From the NCBI GenBank assembly GCA_964434165.1, contig CAYSUS010000002.1, forward strand, positions 62,001 through 126,000: DNA of 64,000 nt. Reading direction: 5' to 3'. Shown here piece by piece: positions 8,656-15,901 of the stretch. The notes beneath the pieces are model-generated. The model saw only the letters and a list, made by a program, of their open reading frames with translations. It had not been told where the DNA came from and ran no database searches. The stretch comes from CAYSUS01 sp964434165. Lineage in GTDB: Bacteria; Planctomycetota; Planctomycetia; Pirellulales; Thermoguttaceae. Position numbers and translations under genes: made by a program. Positions within the stretch are counted from its first letter, which is position 1, and every line of letters begins with the position of its first letter.

Positions 8656-9078
8656 GTGGACCGTGGAGGCGAACCCATCGAAGACGATGAGCTGCTATAT
8701 CGTCGCATCCCCACGTCAACTGGTTGGTATGACCCGGACACGGGGATCCTGAAGTCGGAGGCCTTCGGCCCTCACAAGACGCGCGATGTGACGGGGCTTT
8801 CGCTCCACCGCACGAAGCACAAGACGATAGAAGAAGCCGCGCGCGGACGTCCGGGAGAGTCTTACTTCGTTGCCGTCCTGCGGGCGGGGGATTTGCGACA
8901 ACGGGGGATTGAGATCGTGCCGCGACCGGACCTCCCGGACGGGCATCGCGACCCTGCCCACGCTGAAACGCCGGGACTGAATTCGGAGAGCCGCAAGTCG
9001 AGCGAAACGCTCGAACGGCAACGGGTCCTTGCGGAGGGATTGACGCTCCGGGTCGAAGGGCCCTTCCCAACGTCTTGA
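8656..9078 (+). CDS. Hypothetical protein
   Basis: A 140-residue soluble protein with a GTG start at 8656. Its central part (DDELLYRRIPTSTGWYDPD, GLSLHRTKHKTIEEAARG, SYFVAVLRAGDLR) looks like a real, conserved protein rather than a shadow frame: it is hydrophobic and charged in a globular pattern, and it resembles short hypothetical proteins found sporadically in planctomycetes and cyanobacteria. No known motif. The last 40 residues (RKSSETLERQRVLAEGL) are probably helical. With the fragment just upstream, it may be an acquired cassette of which the first gene is damaged. Confidence 0.6.
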   Translation: MDRGGEPIEDDELLYRRIPTSTGWYDPDTGILKSEAFGPHKTRDVTGLSLHRTKHKTIEEAARGRPGESYFVAVLRAGDLRQRGIEIVPRPDLPDGHRDPAHAETPGLNSESRKSSETLERQRVLAEGLTLRVEGPFPTS

Positions 9079-9109
9079 GATTCGAAACGGCGTCTCCACG
9101 AAGCCCGCG

Positions 9110-9823
9110 CTACCGCTTCTCCACATCCTCGGTCTGCGGGAGTTCGTCCAGGCTATCCAGCCCGAATAGGCGCAGGAAGCGGTCGGTGGTCCAATACCGG
9201 ACTTTGCGCGGCTGCTCCGGCGGGCGCTCGATGCGGAGCAACTGGCGGCGGACCAGTTGCGTGAGGATCGAGCCGCTCGCCCTGCCCCGCAGCTTGCCGA
9301 TCTGCTCGGACGTCAGCGGCTGCTGATACGCGACGATGGCCAGCACGTCGATCGCCGCCTGCGAGAGCCTAGCCTCGCGCACCCGGCCGTAGAACCGGTT
9401 GCGAAGCGGAGCGTACGACCGGCGGAGACCGAAGCGGTAGCCGCCCCCCTCGCCTACGATCCGATAAGGACACGCAGCGGCCGCATAGCGACGGTTGAGC
9501 GTCTCGACCAGCGCGGGGATGTCGTCCGGCTCGACACCCCGCATCAATGCCGCGGCCCGCTCTGCCGAAAGCGGCTCGCTCGCCCGATTGCCCACGAACA
9601 GCATGGCCTCGAGGATCGAAGCCGGGCTGATCTCCACGGCCTGCTCGCCGTCGCACGGCTCGGGGGCCTTGTCCGGTTCCTGGGAGACGGTCGAGGGCGT
9701 ATCCGGCGCGTGCCGCGCCCCGTGCCCCTGCATGGCTTGCGAAAAAGCCTCGCTCAACGCGCGCAGCGAGAGATCCTCGCCCGGAGCCGCGGATTCTGAC
9801 GGCGGGGTCTCACTGTGTGACAT
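9110..9823 (-). CDS. scpB: Segregation and condensation protein B
   Basis: ScpB dimerises and joins ScpA to regulate the SMC condensin during chromosome segregation. The 237-residue protein has a disordered N-terminal extension of about 75 residues, then the paired winged-helix region: ISPASILEAMLFVGNRASEPLSAE, the helix AAIDVLAIVAYQQPLTSEQIGKLRG and the usual C-terminal YWTTDRFLRLFGL. The ATG at 9823 has no ribosome binding site; instead a -10 box ends seven bases before it, which argues for a leaderless message. No scpA or smc gene is in the window. Confidence 0.93.
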   Translation of the reverse strand: MSHSETPPSESAAPGEDLSLRALSEAFSQAMQGHGARHAPDTPSTVSQEPDKAPEPCDGEQAVEISPASILEAMLFVGNRASEPLSAERAAALMRGVEPDDIPALVETLNRRYAAAACPYRIVGEGGGYRFGLRRSYAPLRNRFYGRVREARLSQAAIDVLAIVAYQQPLTSEQIGKLRGRASGSILTQLVRRQLLRIERPPEQPRKVRYWTTDRFLRLFGLDSLDELPQTEDVEKR

Positions 9824-9830
9824 AGGGCGC

Positions 9831-9859
9831 ACTATAGGGCCGCCTCGTTGACCCCACAA
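9831..9859 (-). promoter_or_regulatory. Promoter for scpB, predicted leaderless transcript
   Basis: On the minus strand: TTGTGG (9854-9859), 17 bases, TATAGT (9831-9836), then seven bases to the ATG at 9823. Transcription would start at or next to the start codon. Confidence 0.65.
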
Positions 9860-9903
9860 GTCGGCTCGCCGTAGAATCCACTTCCGATTGGGGAGCCTCC
9901 TCC

Positions 9904-10075
9904 ACCCTCTCCCGCGTGCGGGAGAGGGTGGCCGCGCAGCGGCCGGGTGAGGGCGGCTTGGAGCGCGCCGAGGTTCTTCTGAGAGGGAAGGGCCCCATCG
10001 CCCAAGGTGTCTTCGCCCTTGACACGAGGCAAGACGCCCTCACCTCCGGCCCCTCTCCCAGAGGGGGAGGGGAGT
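9904..10075. repeat. Composite intergenic inverted repeats
   Basis: A 12-base perfect stem with a two-base loop (9904-9915 with 9918-9929, core CCCTCTCCCGC) is followed by a second small stem GGCCGC/GCGGCC (9930-9944) and GGGTGAGGG. A reversed version (CCCTCACC, then CCCCTCTCCC/GGGGGAGGGG) lies at about 10040-10075, so the two units face each other around 85 bases of spacer. This type of GGGAGAGGG/CCCTCACC unit is a common interspersed repeat in GC-rich bacteria (knowledge of the type, not a search). Confidence 0.7.
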
Positions 10076-10109
10076 TCTGCCCCTTCCGCCCACCATCAGG
10101 AGCTTCGCC

Positions 10110-11006
10110 ATGCCCCGCTCGGTCACGCCCCGCAAAAAGTACGACATGAAGAAGTCGATCAACCTGTGGGCCCTGCCGTATCCCGACCGGATGAGTCTGA
10201 AGGACTGCCTCGAGCTGTGCAAGGACGCGGGGTTCGATGGCGTGGAGATCAACTTCGACGAAGAGGGCGAGATCTCGCCCGAGGCCAGCGACCGCGACCT
10301 CCACGACGTCGGCCAGATGGCCCAGGCCATGGGGATCGAGATCAGCGGGGTCTGCTCGTTCCTCTTCTGGCCCTACTCGCTGACGCACGAGGACCCGCAG
10401 AAGCGCGCCAAGGGGCTCGACCTGGCCCGGCACATGATCCGCGCGGCCAGGCACCTGGGGACCGACAACCTCCTCATCGTGCCAGGCTCGGTCTATGCGG
10501 CCTGGGTCCCGGACGCCCCTCCCGTGGCCCCCGACGTCTGCGACGCGCGGGCCAAGCAGGCCATGCGCCAACTCATCCCCGAGGCGGAGAAGGCCGGGGT
10601 GTACCTGAACGTCGAGAACATCTTTGTCAACGGCTACCTCCACAGCCCGCAGGAGATGAACGACTTCGTCGACAGCTTCGGCTCCGACCGGGTACGAATC
10701 CACTTCGACGTGGGCAACATCGGGCAGTACCATTTCGCCGAGCATTGGATTCCGCTTCTCGGAAAACGCATCAAGAACGTGCATCTCAAGGAGTGCTCGA
10801 AGAAGGTCAACGAGTTCAACCTCCACACGTTCCGGCCGCTGCTGGACGGAACCACCGACTGGCCGGCCGTGCTCGAGGCCTTCCACCGTGTCGGCTACCG
10901 CGACCACCTGACCTTCGAGTACTTCTTCCCCTGGCCGCACTGGCCCGAGGCCCTGGTCTATCAGACCTCGGACGCCTTGGACTGGATGCTGGGACGCAAG
11001 GGATGA
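10110..11006 (+). CDS. Sugar phosphate isomerase/epimerase (TIM barrel, AP endonuclease 2 family)
   Basis: The 298-residue protein belongs to the xylose-isomerase-like TIM-barrel family: KKSINLWALP start strand, DGVEINFDE, VYLNVENIF, VRIHFDVGNIGQYH, IKNVHLKECS and a final HLTFEYFFPWP. Glu, Asp, His and Glu on these strands make the usual divalent-metal site. GGAG precedes the ATG at 10110; MKKS at 10146 is an alternative start. Substrate is unknown. The nearby 3-keto-disaccharide hydrolase-like gene (12415) suggests a part in keto-sugar breakdown, which is inference. Confidence 0.9.
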   Translation: MPRSVTPRKKYDMKKSINLWALPYPDRMSLKDCLELCKDAGFDGVEINFDEEGEISPEASDRDLHDVGQMAQAMGIEISGVCSFLFWPYSLTHEDPQKRAKGLDLARHMIRAARHLGTDNLLIVPGSVYAAWVPDAPPVAPDVCDARAKQAMRQLIPEAEKAGVYLNVENIFVNGYLHSPQEMNDFVDSFGSDRVRIHFDVGNIGQYHFAEHWIPLLGKRIKNVHLKECSKKVNEFNLHTFRPLLDGTTDWPAVLEAFHRVGYRDHLTFEYFFPWPHWPEALVYQTSDALDWMLGRKG

Positions 11007-11046
11007 GGGGAAAGGCCGAGGTCGGAGGTCGGAAGTGCGAGCTTGG

Positions 11047-11454
11047 TCAAGCTTCGGTCTTCACCCGGGCGGCCAGGGCGAGGATCGCGCCGCACAGGGC
11101 GACGATGAACATCCCCTCGCCCAGCGTCCAGAAGGCCGGCATGCCGGACACCAGGTCGATCGCCAGCATGGCGGCCCCGAACGTCACGCCCAGCCACGCC
11201 AGGCACTTGACCACCGGCAGATACCGCCGCAGGTCGAGCGACACGAACAGGATCAGCGCCCCGTGGTAGGCGTACAGCAGCGAGGCCGACCGCGTGAGGT
11301 AGTGCACGATCGGGGCGTCGGGCAGTTGGCCCATCCCCAGTTGACGGTGGATGGCGTCCATCCACGCAAAGGGCATGGCCGCGGGGACCACGGCCACCAG
11401 CAGGACCGTCCCCGCCAGGCGCAGGAGCAGGGTCAAGGCGTGTTCGGCTTTCAT
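11047..11454 (-). CDS. Small integral membrane protein
   Basis: A 135-residue protein with four predicted membrane segments: about 7-28 (LTLLLRLAGTVLLVAVVPAAM), 55-75 (ASLLYAYHGALILFVSL), 82-103 (PVVKCLAWLGVTFGAAMLAID) and 108-128. I do not recognise the family. The ATG at 11454 starts the first hydrophobic segment after MKAEHA; an in-frame ATG at 11499 would add 15 polar residues. It converges on the isomerase gene. Function unknown. Confidence 0.7.
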   Translation of the reverse strand: MKAEHALTLLLRLAGTVLLVAVVPAAMPFAWMDAIHRQLGMGQLPDAPIVHYLTRSASLLYAYHGALILFVSLDLRRYLPVVKCLAWLGVTFGAAMLAIDLVSGMPAFWTLGEGMFIVALCGAILALAARVKTEA

Positions 11455-11674
11455 CGCGAGGGGACTCCGGGGGTGAACAGCGCGGTCGCCGGTACTCATC
11501 TTAGGCCTCGCAACACCGTCCGCAACTCCGGCCGCTGCCCCCCCCTTGCCCGTCGCCCTCAGGCAGCCTAGATTCCGAGAGAGCCCGGTGCGGGGGCGCT
11601 CGGTCGCCCCCGCGAGGCCGCTGAGCCAGCCCAATGGACGGAAGACGCGATCGCCCCTGCTGGAGGCCCATCCC

Positions 11675-12232
11675 ATGAGAACAACCCCCTGCCTGGCACT
11701 GCTGCTGTCCCTTATGGCCGGCGGCTGCGGCCCATCCGAGGAATCGACCACGGTGGAGGACGAGCGGGGCAACAAGGCCTCGGTCACCAAGAGCGCCGAG
11801 CGAAACGACGTCCAGATCAAGATCGAGACCGACCACGGCAAGACCGTCCTCACGCAGACCGAGGACGGAGGGATGTCCATCGTGGGTCCCGACGGACAGA
11901 AGATCGCGATTGCCGGGCAGGAGGGCGAGGTGACCTTGCCCAAGGGTTTCCCCGAGGACGTCCCCGTTTACGAAGGGGCCACGCCCGTAAACACCGCCGA
12001 GATTCCCGACGGCACGCTTGTGGTGCTGACCACCAGCGATCCGCTCGCCGCGGTCGCCGGGTTCTACAAGGAGCGGCTGAAGGCCGAAGGCTGGGAACAG
12101 CAGGGGGCGGCCGAGGAGCCCGAGAGCGTCACCCTGGTCAACGGCAAGGAGGGCCGGGAACTGATCGTGGCCGTGCTCCGGGAAGGCGAGCTGACGACCA
12201 TCAACCTGCGGGTGAGCAAGCCGTCTCCGTGA
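11675..12232 (+). CDS. Predicted lipoprotein of unknown function
   Basis: The 185-residue protein starts with a lipoprotein signal (MRTTPCLALLLSLMAGGC) with C18 as the likely lipidated residue. GGAGG lies seven bases before the ATG at 11675. Residues about 25-85 form a charged beta-rich repeat (VEDERGNKASV, IKIETDHGKTVLTQ, EDGGMSIVGPDGQKIAI). The C-terminal part (FPEDVPVYEGATPVN, FYKERLKAEGWE, ELTTINLRV) resembles a domain seen in other bacterial lipoproteins in which a 'p.yp..' strand is followed by 'v..fY...l...GW'. Function unknown. Confidence 0.8.
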   Translation: MRTTPCLALLLSLMAGGCGPSEESTTVEDERGNKASVTKSAERNDVQIKIETDHGKTVLTQTEDGGMSIVGPDGQKIAIAGQEGEVTLPKGFPEDVPVYEGATPVNTAEIPDGTLVVLTTSDPLAAVAGFYKERLKAEGWEQQGAAEEPESVTLVNGKEGRELIVAVLREGELTTINLRVSKPSP

Positions 12233-12288
12233 CCGCCGGCCGGCAGTCCCACCCCGCGGTGGTCGGGGCGGTCCCGGATTGTGCATGG

Positions 12289-12318
12289 TTGGCACCCGCG
12301 ATTCGCGGCAATTACAAT
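12289..12318 (+). promoter_or_regulatory. Sigma70-like promoter for the DUF1080-ThuA gene
   Basis: TTGGCA (12289-12294), 18 bases, TACAAT (12313-12318). The predicted mRNA has a leader of about 90 bases before the ATG at 12415, which carries AGGAGG. Confidence 0.65.
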
Positions 12319-12414
12319 AGGGCGTCGGATCGCCCGCAGCCTGGCGCGTCGGCGTCTTTCCTGCCCCGTGCCCGTGAATCGAACACCCCCATATCCCCCC
12401 AGGAGGAAATCGCG

Positions 12415-14085
12415 ATGACCCTTACGAAGCGGCGCGCGAGCGCCCGGCTCGTCCTTTCCCTGCTCATCGGCGCGGCCAGCCTGTTGGCGGCGCTGCCCGG
12501 CATGGCCGAAGAGTGCGCGGAGGGCTTCGTCCAGCTCTTCGACGGCAAGTCGCTCGACGGCTGGGACGGCAACCCCGACTTCTGGCGCGTCGAGGACGGC
12601 ACGATCACCGGCCAGACCACGCCGGAGAAGCCCACCAAGGGCAACACCTTCCTCATCTGGCGCCAGGGCGAGGTGGCCGACTTCGACCTCCGCTTCGAGT
12701 ATCGCATGGAAGGCGGCAACTCGGGCGTCCAGTACCGCAGCTTCGAGAATCCCGACAAGTGGGGCAAGTGGGTCATCGGTGGCTATCAGGCCGACTTCGA
12801 GTCGGGCGACCGCTACTCCGGCATCCTCTACGGCGAGAAGTATCGCGGCATCCTCGCCAACCGCGGCCAGAAGACCGTCGTCGGCGCGAACCACAAGCCC
12901 CAGGTCGTCGAGCAGTTCGCCGACTCGGCCGAGCTGCAGAAACACGTCAAGAAGGGCGACTGGAACGAGTACCGCGTAACGGCCGAGGGCTTCCACTTCA
13001 CGCACTACATCAACGGGCAGAAGATGTCGGAGTGCGTGGACGAGGACAAGGAGATGCGCAGGGCGAGCGGCCTTTTGGCGCTGCAGCTCCACCAGGGCCC
13101 GCCCATGAAGGTCCAGTTCCGCAACATCCGCATCAAGCACCTCCCGTGCAAGAAGGAGGCGTCGAAGGAGAGCGGGGCTGCGGTCCGGAAAGCGAAGATC
13201 CACCTCGTCGCCGCGGCGAAGAAGCCTGACGCGAAGAAGATCGTCTTCATCGCCGGCCCCAAGAGCCACGGCTACGGAGCCCACGAGCACTACGCCGGCT
13301 GCATGCTGCTGGCCGATCGGATGGAGCAGCTTCCCGGCGTCGAGTGCGAAGTGGTCAAGGACGGCTGGCCCAAGGACACGGGCATCCTCGACGACGCGGA
13401 CTCGATCGTGATCTTCTGCGACGGAGGCGGGCGCCACCCGATCATCCCCCACATCGACGAGGTCGCCCCGCTGATGGACCAGGGCGTGGGCCTGGTCTGC
13501 CTGCATTACGGCGTCGAGGTGCCCAAGGGCAAGCCGGGCGACGCCCTGCTGAAGTGGACCGGCGGATACTTCGAGGCCTACTGGTCGGTCAACCCGCACT
13601 GGACCGCCGAGTTCAAGGAGTTCCCCGAGCACCCGGTCACCCGGGGTGTGAAGCCGTTTGCCATCAACGACGAGTGGTACTACCACATGCGGTTCCCGGA
13701 GGGGATGAAGAACGTCACGCCGATCCTCACCGCGGTCCCGCCGGACAAGACCCGCGAGCGTCCGGACGGGGCCCACAGCGGCAACCCCACGGTCCGGGCC
13801 CGCAAGGGCATGCCCGAGCACCTGATGTGGGTCGTCGAGCGGTCCGACGGCGGCCGGGGCATGGGCTTCACCGGCGGCCACTGGCACTGGAGCTGGGCCT
13901 GCGACAGCTTCCGTACCGTGGTGCTCAACGGCATCGCCTGGACCGCCAAGATCGACATCCCCGAAGGCGGCATCCCCTCGAAGCGCCCCACCATGGACGA
14001 GCTGGAGAAGAACCAGGACTACCCCAAGCCGGACCGGTTCCAGCGCGAGGAGTGGGAGAAGAAGATCGTCGAGTGGAACGGGTGA
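12415..14085 (+). CDS. Secreted 3-keto-disaccharide hydrolase-like (DUF1080) protein fused to a ThuA-like domain
   Basis: A 556-residue secreted protein with a signal peptide at 1-31 (cleavage near GMA-EE). Residues about 36-245 form a DUF1080 concanavalin-like jelly roll (FVQLFDGKSLDGWDG, NSGVQYRS, WNEYRVTAEG, HFTHYINGQ, VQFRNIRIK); members of this family hydrolyse 3-keto-glycosides. Residues about 270-505 form a ThuA-like domain (KIVFIAGPKSHGYGAHEHYAG, VCLHYGVEVPKG, WYYHMRF, FTGGHWHWSW). The pair suggests cleavage of an oxidised sugar outside or in the periplasm. AGGAGG precedes the ATG. The isomerase-like gene at 10110 could act downstream. No oxidoreductase for making the 3-keto sugar is in view. 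Confidence 0.92.
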   Translation: MTLTKRRASARLVLSLLIGAASLLAALPGMAEECAEGFVQLFDGKSLDGWDGNPDFWRVEDGTITGQTTPEKPTKGNTFLIWRQGEVADFDLRFEYRMEGGNSGVQYRSFENPDKWGKWVIGGYQADFESGDRYSGILYGEKYRGILANRGQKTVVGANHKPQVVEQFADSAELQKHVKKGDWNEYRVTAEGFHFTHYINGQKMSECVDEDKEMRRASGLLALQLHQGPPMKVQFRNIRIKHLPCKKEASKESGAAVRKAKIHLVAAAKKPDAKKIVFIAGPKSHGYGAHEHYAGCMLLADRMEQLPGVECEVVKDGWPKDTGILDDADSIVIFCDGGGRHPIIPHIDEVAPLMDQGVGLVCLHYGVEVPKGKPGDALLKWTGGYFEAYWSVNPHWTAEFKEFPEHPVTRGVKPFAINDEWYYHMRFPEGMKNVTPILTAVPPDKTRERPDGAHSGNPTVRARKGMPEHLMWVVERSDGGRGMGFTGGHWHWSWACDSFRTVVLNGIAWTAKIDIPEGGIPSKRPTMDELEKNQDYPKPDRFQREEWEKKIVEWNG

Positions 14086-14280
14086 GGAGATAGCGCAGGT
14101 CGGACGTCGGGGGCATTTAGCCGGCGGGCTTGCCCGCCGCTTTCCCAACGTCAGGCGAGGAGGCAGGAGGCAGCCGGCCAGGCCACGCGGCTTGTTGCAC
14201 TTCGTGCTCTCGTACTTCGTGCTTCCGTACTCGCCCCTGACCGAGACGGAAGTACGCAGTACGATCCCCTGCCACGACCC
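14086..14280. repeat. Intergenic short repeats and hairpin
   Basis: At 14122-14139 CGGCGGGC and GCCCGCCG form an 8-base stem with a TT loop; a close relative (GGCGGGCTCGCGCGCCGCTT) lies at about 2956-2975. A GGTCGGACGTCGG unit at about 14098-14110 resembles GGTCGGAGGTCGG at about 11021-11033. At 14200-14260 the strings CTTCGTGCT and GTACTTCGTGCTTCCGTAC are followed by partly complementary GACGGAAGTACG. Confidence 0.55.
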
Positions 14281-14310
14281 TTGGGCCCTGAGGCCCGCGT
14301 GGGCTAAAAT
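14281..14310 (+). promoter_or_regulatory. Promoter for the M28 peptidase gene, predicted leaderless transcript
   Basis: TTGGGC (14281-14286), 18 bases, TAAAAT (14305-14310). The ATG at 14317 follows after six bases, so the transcript should start at the initiation codon. Confidence 0.65.
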
Positions 14311-14316
14311 GGGGGT

Positions 14317-15351
14317 ATGAAGAAGAACCTCGCGAAGAAGGGCCGCGACGGCGCCGAGGCGCCCGTTCGCAAGGGGCCTTCGTGGCAGACCCTCTTCCTG
14401 GGCGCGGTCGTCGTGGGGAGTTGCGTGGTGGTGGGATACCTCGCTCTGTTCGCTCAGCCTCCCGGCCCCGCCGAAGAGCCGACGGTCTCGGAGTTCCGCC
14501 TGGAGGACATCCCCTTTGACGGGGCGCAGGCCTACGAATACCTCAAGCAGCTCTGCGAGATCGGTCCTCGCCCCAGCGGGTCGGCCGGCATGCGCCGCCA
14601 GCAGAGGCTCATCGCCGCGCATTTCAACAAGCTGGGCGGCAAGGTGGAGCTCCAGGAGTTCGAGGCCGCCCACCCGCTGGACGGCTCGCGCGTGCCGATG
14701 GCCAACCTCATCGTCCGCTGGCATCCGGAGCGCCGCGAGCGCGTGCTCTTGTGCGCCCATTACGACACGCTCCCCCTGCCCATGCTCGACAAGGAGAACC
14801 CGAAGGGGACCTTCGTAGGCGCCAACGACGGGGCCAGCGGTGTGGCTGTGCTCATGGAGCTGGGGCGCCATATGCCGCACTTCGAGTCGCCCTACGGCGT
14901 GGACTTCGTGCTTTTCGACGGCGAGGAGTACATCTTCAGCGAGAACCACGAGTATTTTCTCGGGTCCACGCACTTCGCGCGGGAGTACCGCAGGAAGCCG
15001 CCGCGTTACCGCTACGTGTGGGGTGTGCTACTGGACATGATCGGCGATGCGGACCTCCAGGTGTACCAGGAAGGGCACAGCGTTGGTTGGCGGGACACGC
15101 GGCCGCTGGTGATCGACCTCTGGGCCACGGCGGCCCGCCTCGGCGTGCGGGAGTTCATCCCCCAGGTGAAACACACGATCCGCGACGACCACCTGCCGCT
15201 GCGCAACATCGCCCGGATCCCGACGTGCAACCTGATCGATTTCGATTACCCGCCGTGGCACACGCAGGGCGACACGCCGGACAAGTGCTCGGCGCTGAGC
15301 CTGGCCAAGGTCGGCTGGGTCGTCCACGAGTGGCTCAAGTCGTTGAAGTAA
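14317..15351 (+). CDS. M28 family zinc peptidase / glutaminyl cyclase-like, membrane anchored
   Basis: The 344-residue protein has a basic N-terminus, one membrane segment (about 24-46) and an exported M28 domain. Metal and catalytic positions are recognisable: H148/D150 (CAHYDT), D171 (GANDGASG), E203/E204 (DGEEY), D240/D244 (LLDMIGD) and H315 (PWHTQGDT). The arrangement (an FDGEEY-like stretch, DLIGD-like and HT..DT) resembles glutaminyl-peptide cyclotransferases as well as aminopeptidases, so the reaction is not certain. It has no ribosome binding site but a promoter directly upstream. A small membrane protein gene follows 20 bases later. Confidence 0.9.
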   Translation: MKKNLAKKGRDGAEAPVRKGPSWQTLFLGAVVVGSCVVVGYLALFAQPPGPAEEPTVSEFRLEDIPFDGAQAYEYLKQLCEIGPRPSGSAGMRRQQRLIAAHFNKLGGKVELQEFEAAHPLDGSRVPMANLIVRWHPERRERVLLCAHYDTLPLPMLDKENPKGTFVGANDGASGVAVLMELGRHMPHFESPYGVDFVLFDGEEYIFSENHEYFLGSTHFAREYRRKPPRYRYVWGVLLDMIGDADLQVYQEGHSVGWRDTRPLVIDLWATAARLGVREFIPQVKHTIRDDHLPLRNIARIPTCNLIDFDYPPWHTQGDTPDKCSALSLAKVGWVVHEWLKSLK

Positions 15352-15371
15352 TCGAGAGGAGGGCCCTGCCG

Positions 15372-15827
15372 GTGGATTTCTGGTCCGCGCTGCCCGTGCC
15401 CGCCCTGCTGCTTGCTTGCGCCGTGAACATGCTGGCGATGCACGTCCGCGCCTGGCGCAAGTCGCAGGACTCGGCCGAGCCGCGCGAGGTGGACTTTTAC
15501 CGCCGGCAGTACCGCCGGAGGATGCAGACCAGCGCCATGCTGGCCGTGCTGGCGGTGGCCCTGTTCCTCGGCCAGCTCCTCACCCCGCTGATGTCGCCGC
15601 TGGTTTTTGGCGTGTACTGGCTGGTGACGATTCTCCTGGCCCTGTGGATGGCCTTCCTTGCCATCGCCGACATGCTGGCCACGCGCCACCACTATGCCTC
15701 GCTGCGCGCGGACTACGCGGCCGAGCAGGCCCGGCTCAACGTCGAGCTCCGCCGGGCCAAGGCCGTGCGCGACAACGGCCAGGACGCGCCGGGCGACCCG
15801 TATCCCAGCGAGAGGCATGCAGATTGA
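15372..15827 (+). CDS. Small membrane protein of unknown function
   Basis: A 151-residue protein with a GTG start at 15372, supported by GGAGG and by the start of the first hydrophobic segment. Membrane segments lie at about 6-20, 55-74 (MLAVLAVALFLGQLLTPLM) and 80-100. The C-terminal 50 residues are charged and helical (AAEQARLNVELRRAKAVRD). It follows the M28 gene after 20 bases and is probably translated from the same message. Family not recognised. Confidence 0.75.
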   Translation: MDFWSALPVPALLLACAVNMLAMHVRAWRKSQDSAEPREVDFYRRQYRRRMQTSAMLAVLAVALFLGQLLTPLMSPLVFGVYWLVTILLALWMAFLAIADMLATRHHYASLRADYAAEQARLNVELRRAKAVRDNGQDAPGDPYPSERHAD

Positions 15828-15901
15828 TCGGCGGCTTCAGGGAGGCCGGAGTCGAGCGTCTTCCGCCGAGCAGTTGGCCGTTACTCAGGGAGAGCCTCGC
15901 C

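Noticed and set aside
12064..14973. A very long open frame on the minus strand (969 codons).
   Set aside because: It is antisense to the DUF1080-ThuA and M28 genes, which have family motifs and ribosome or promoter signals; open antisense frames are common at this GC.
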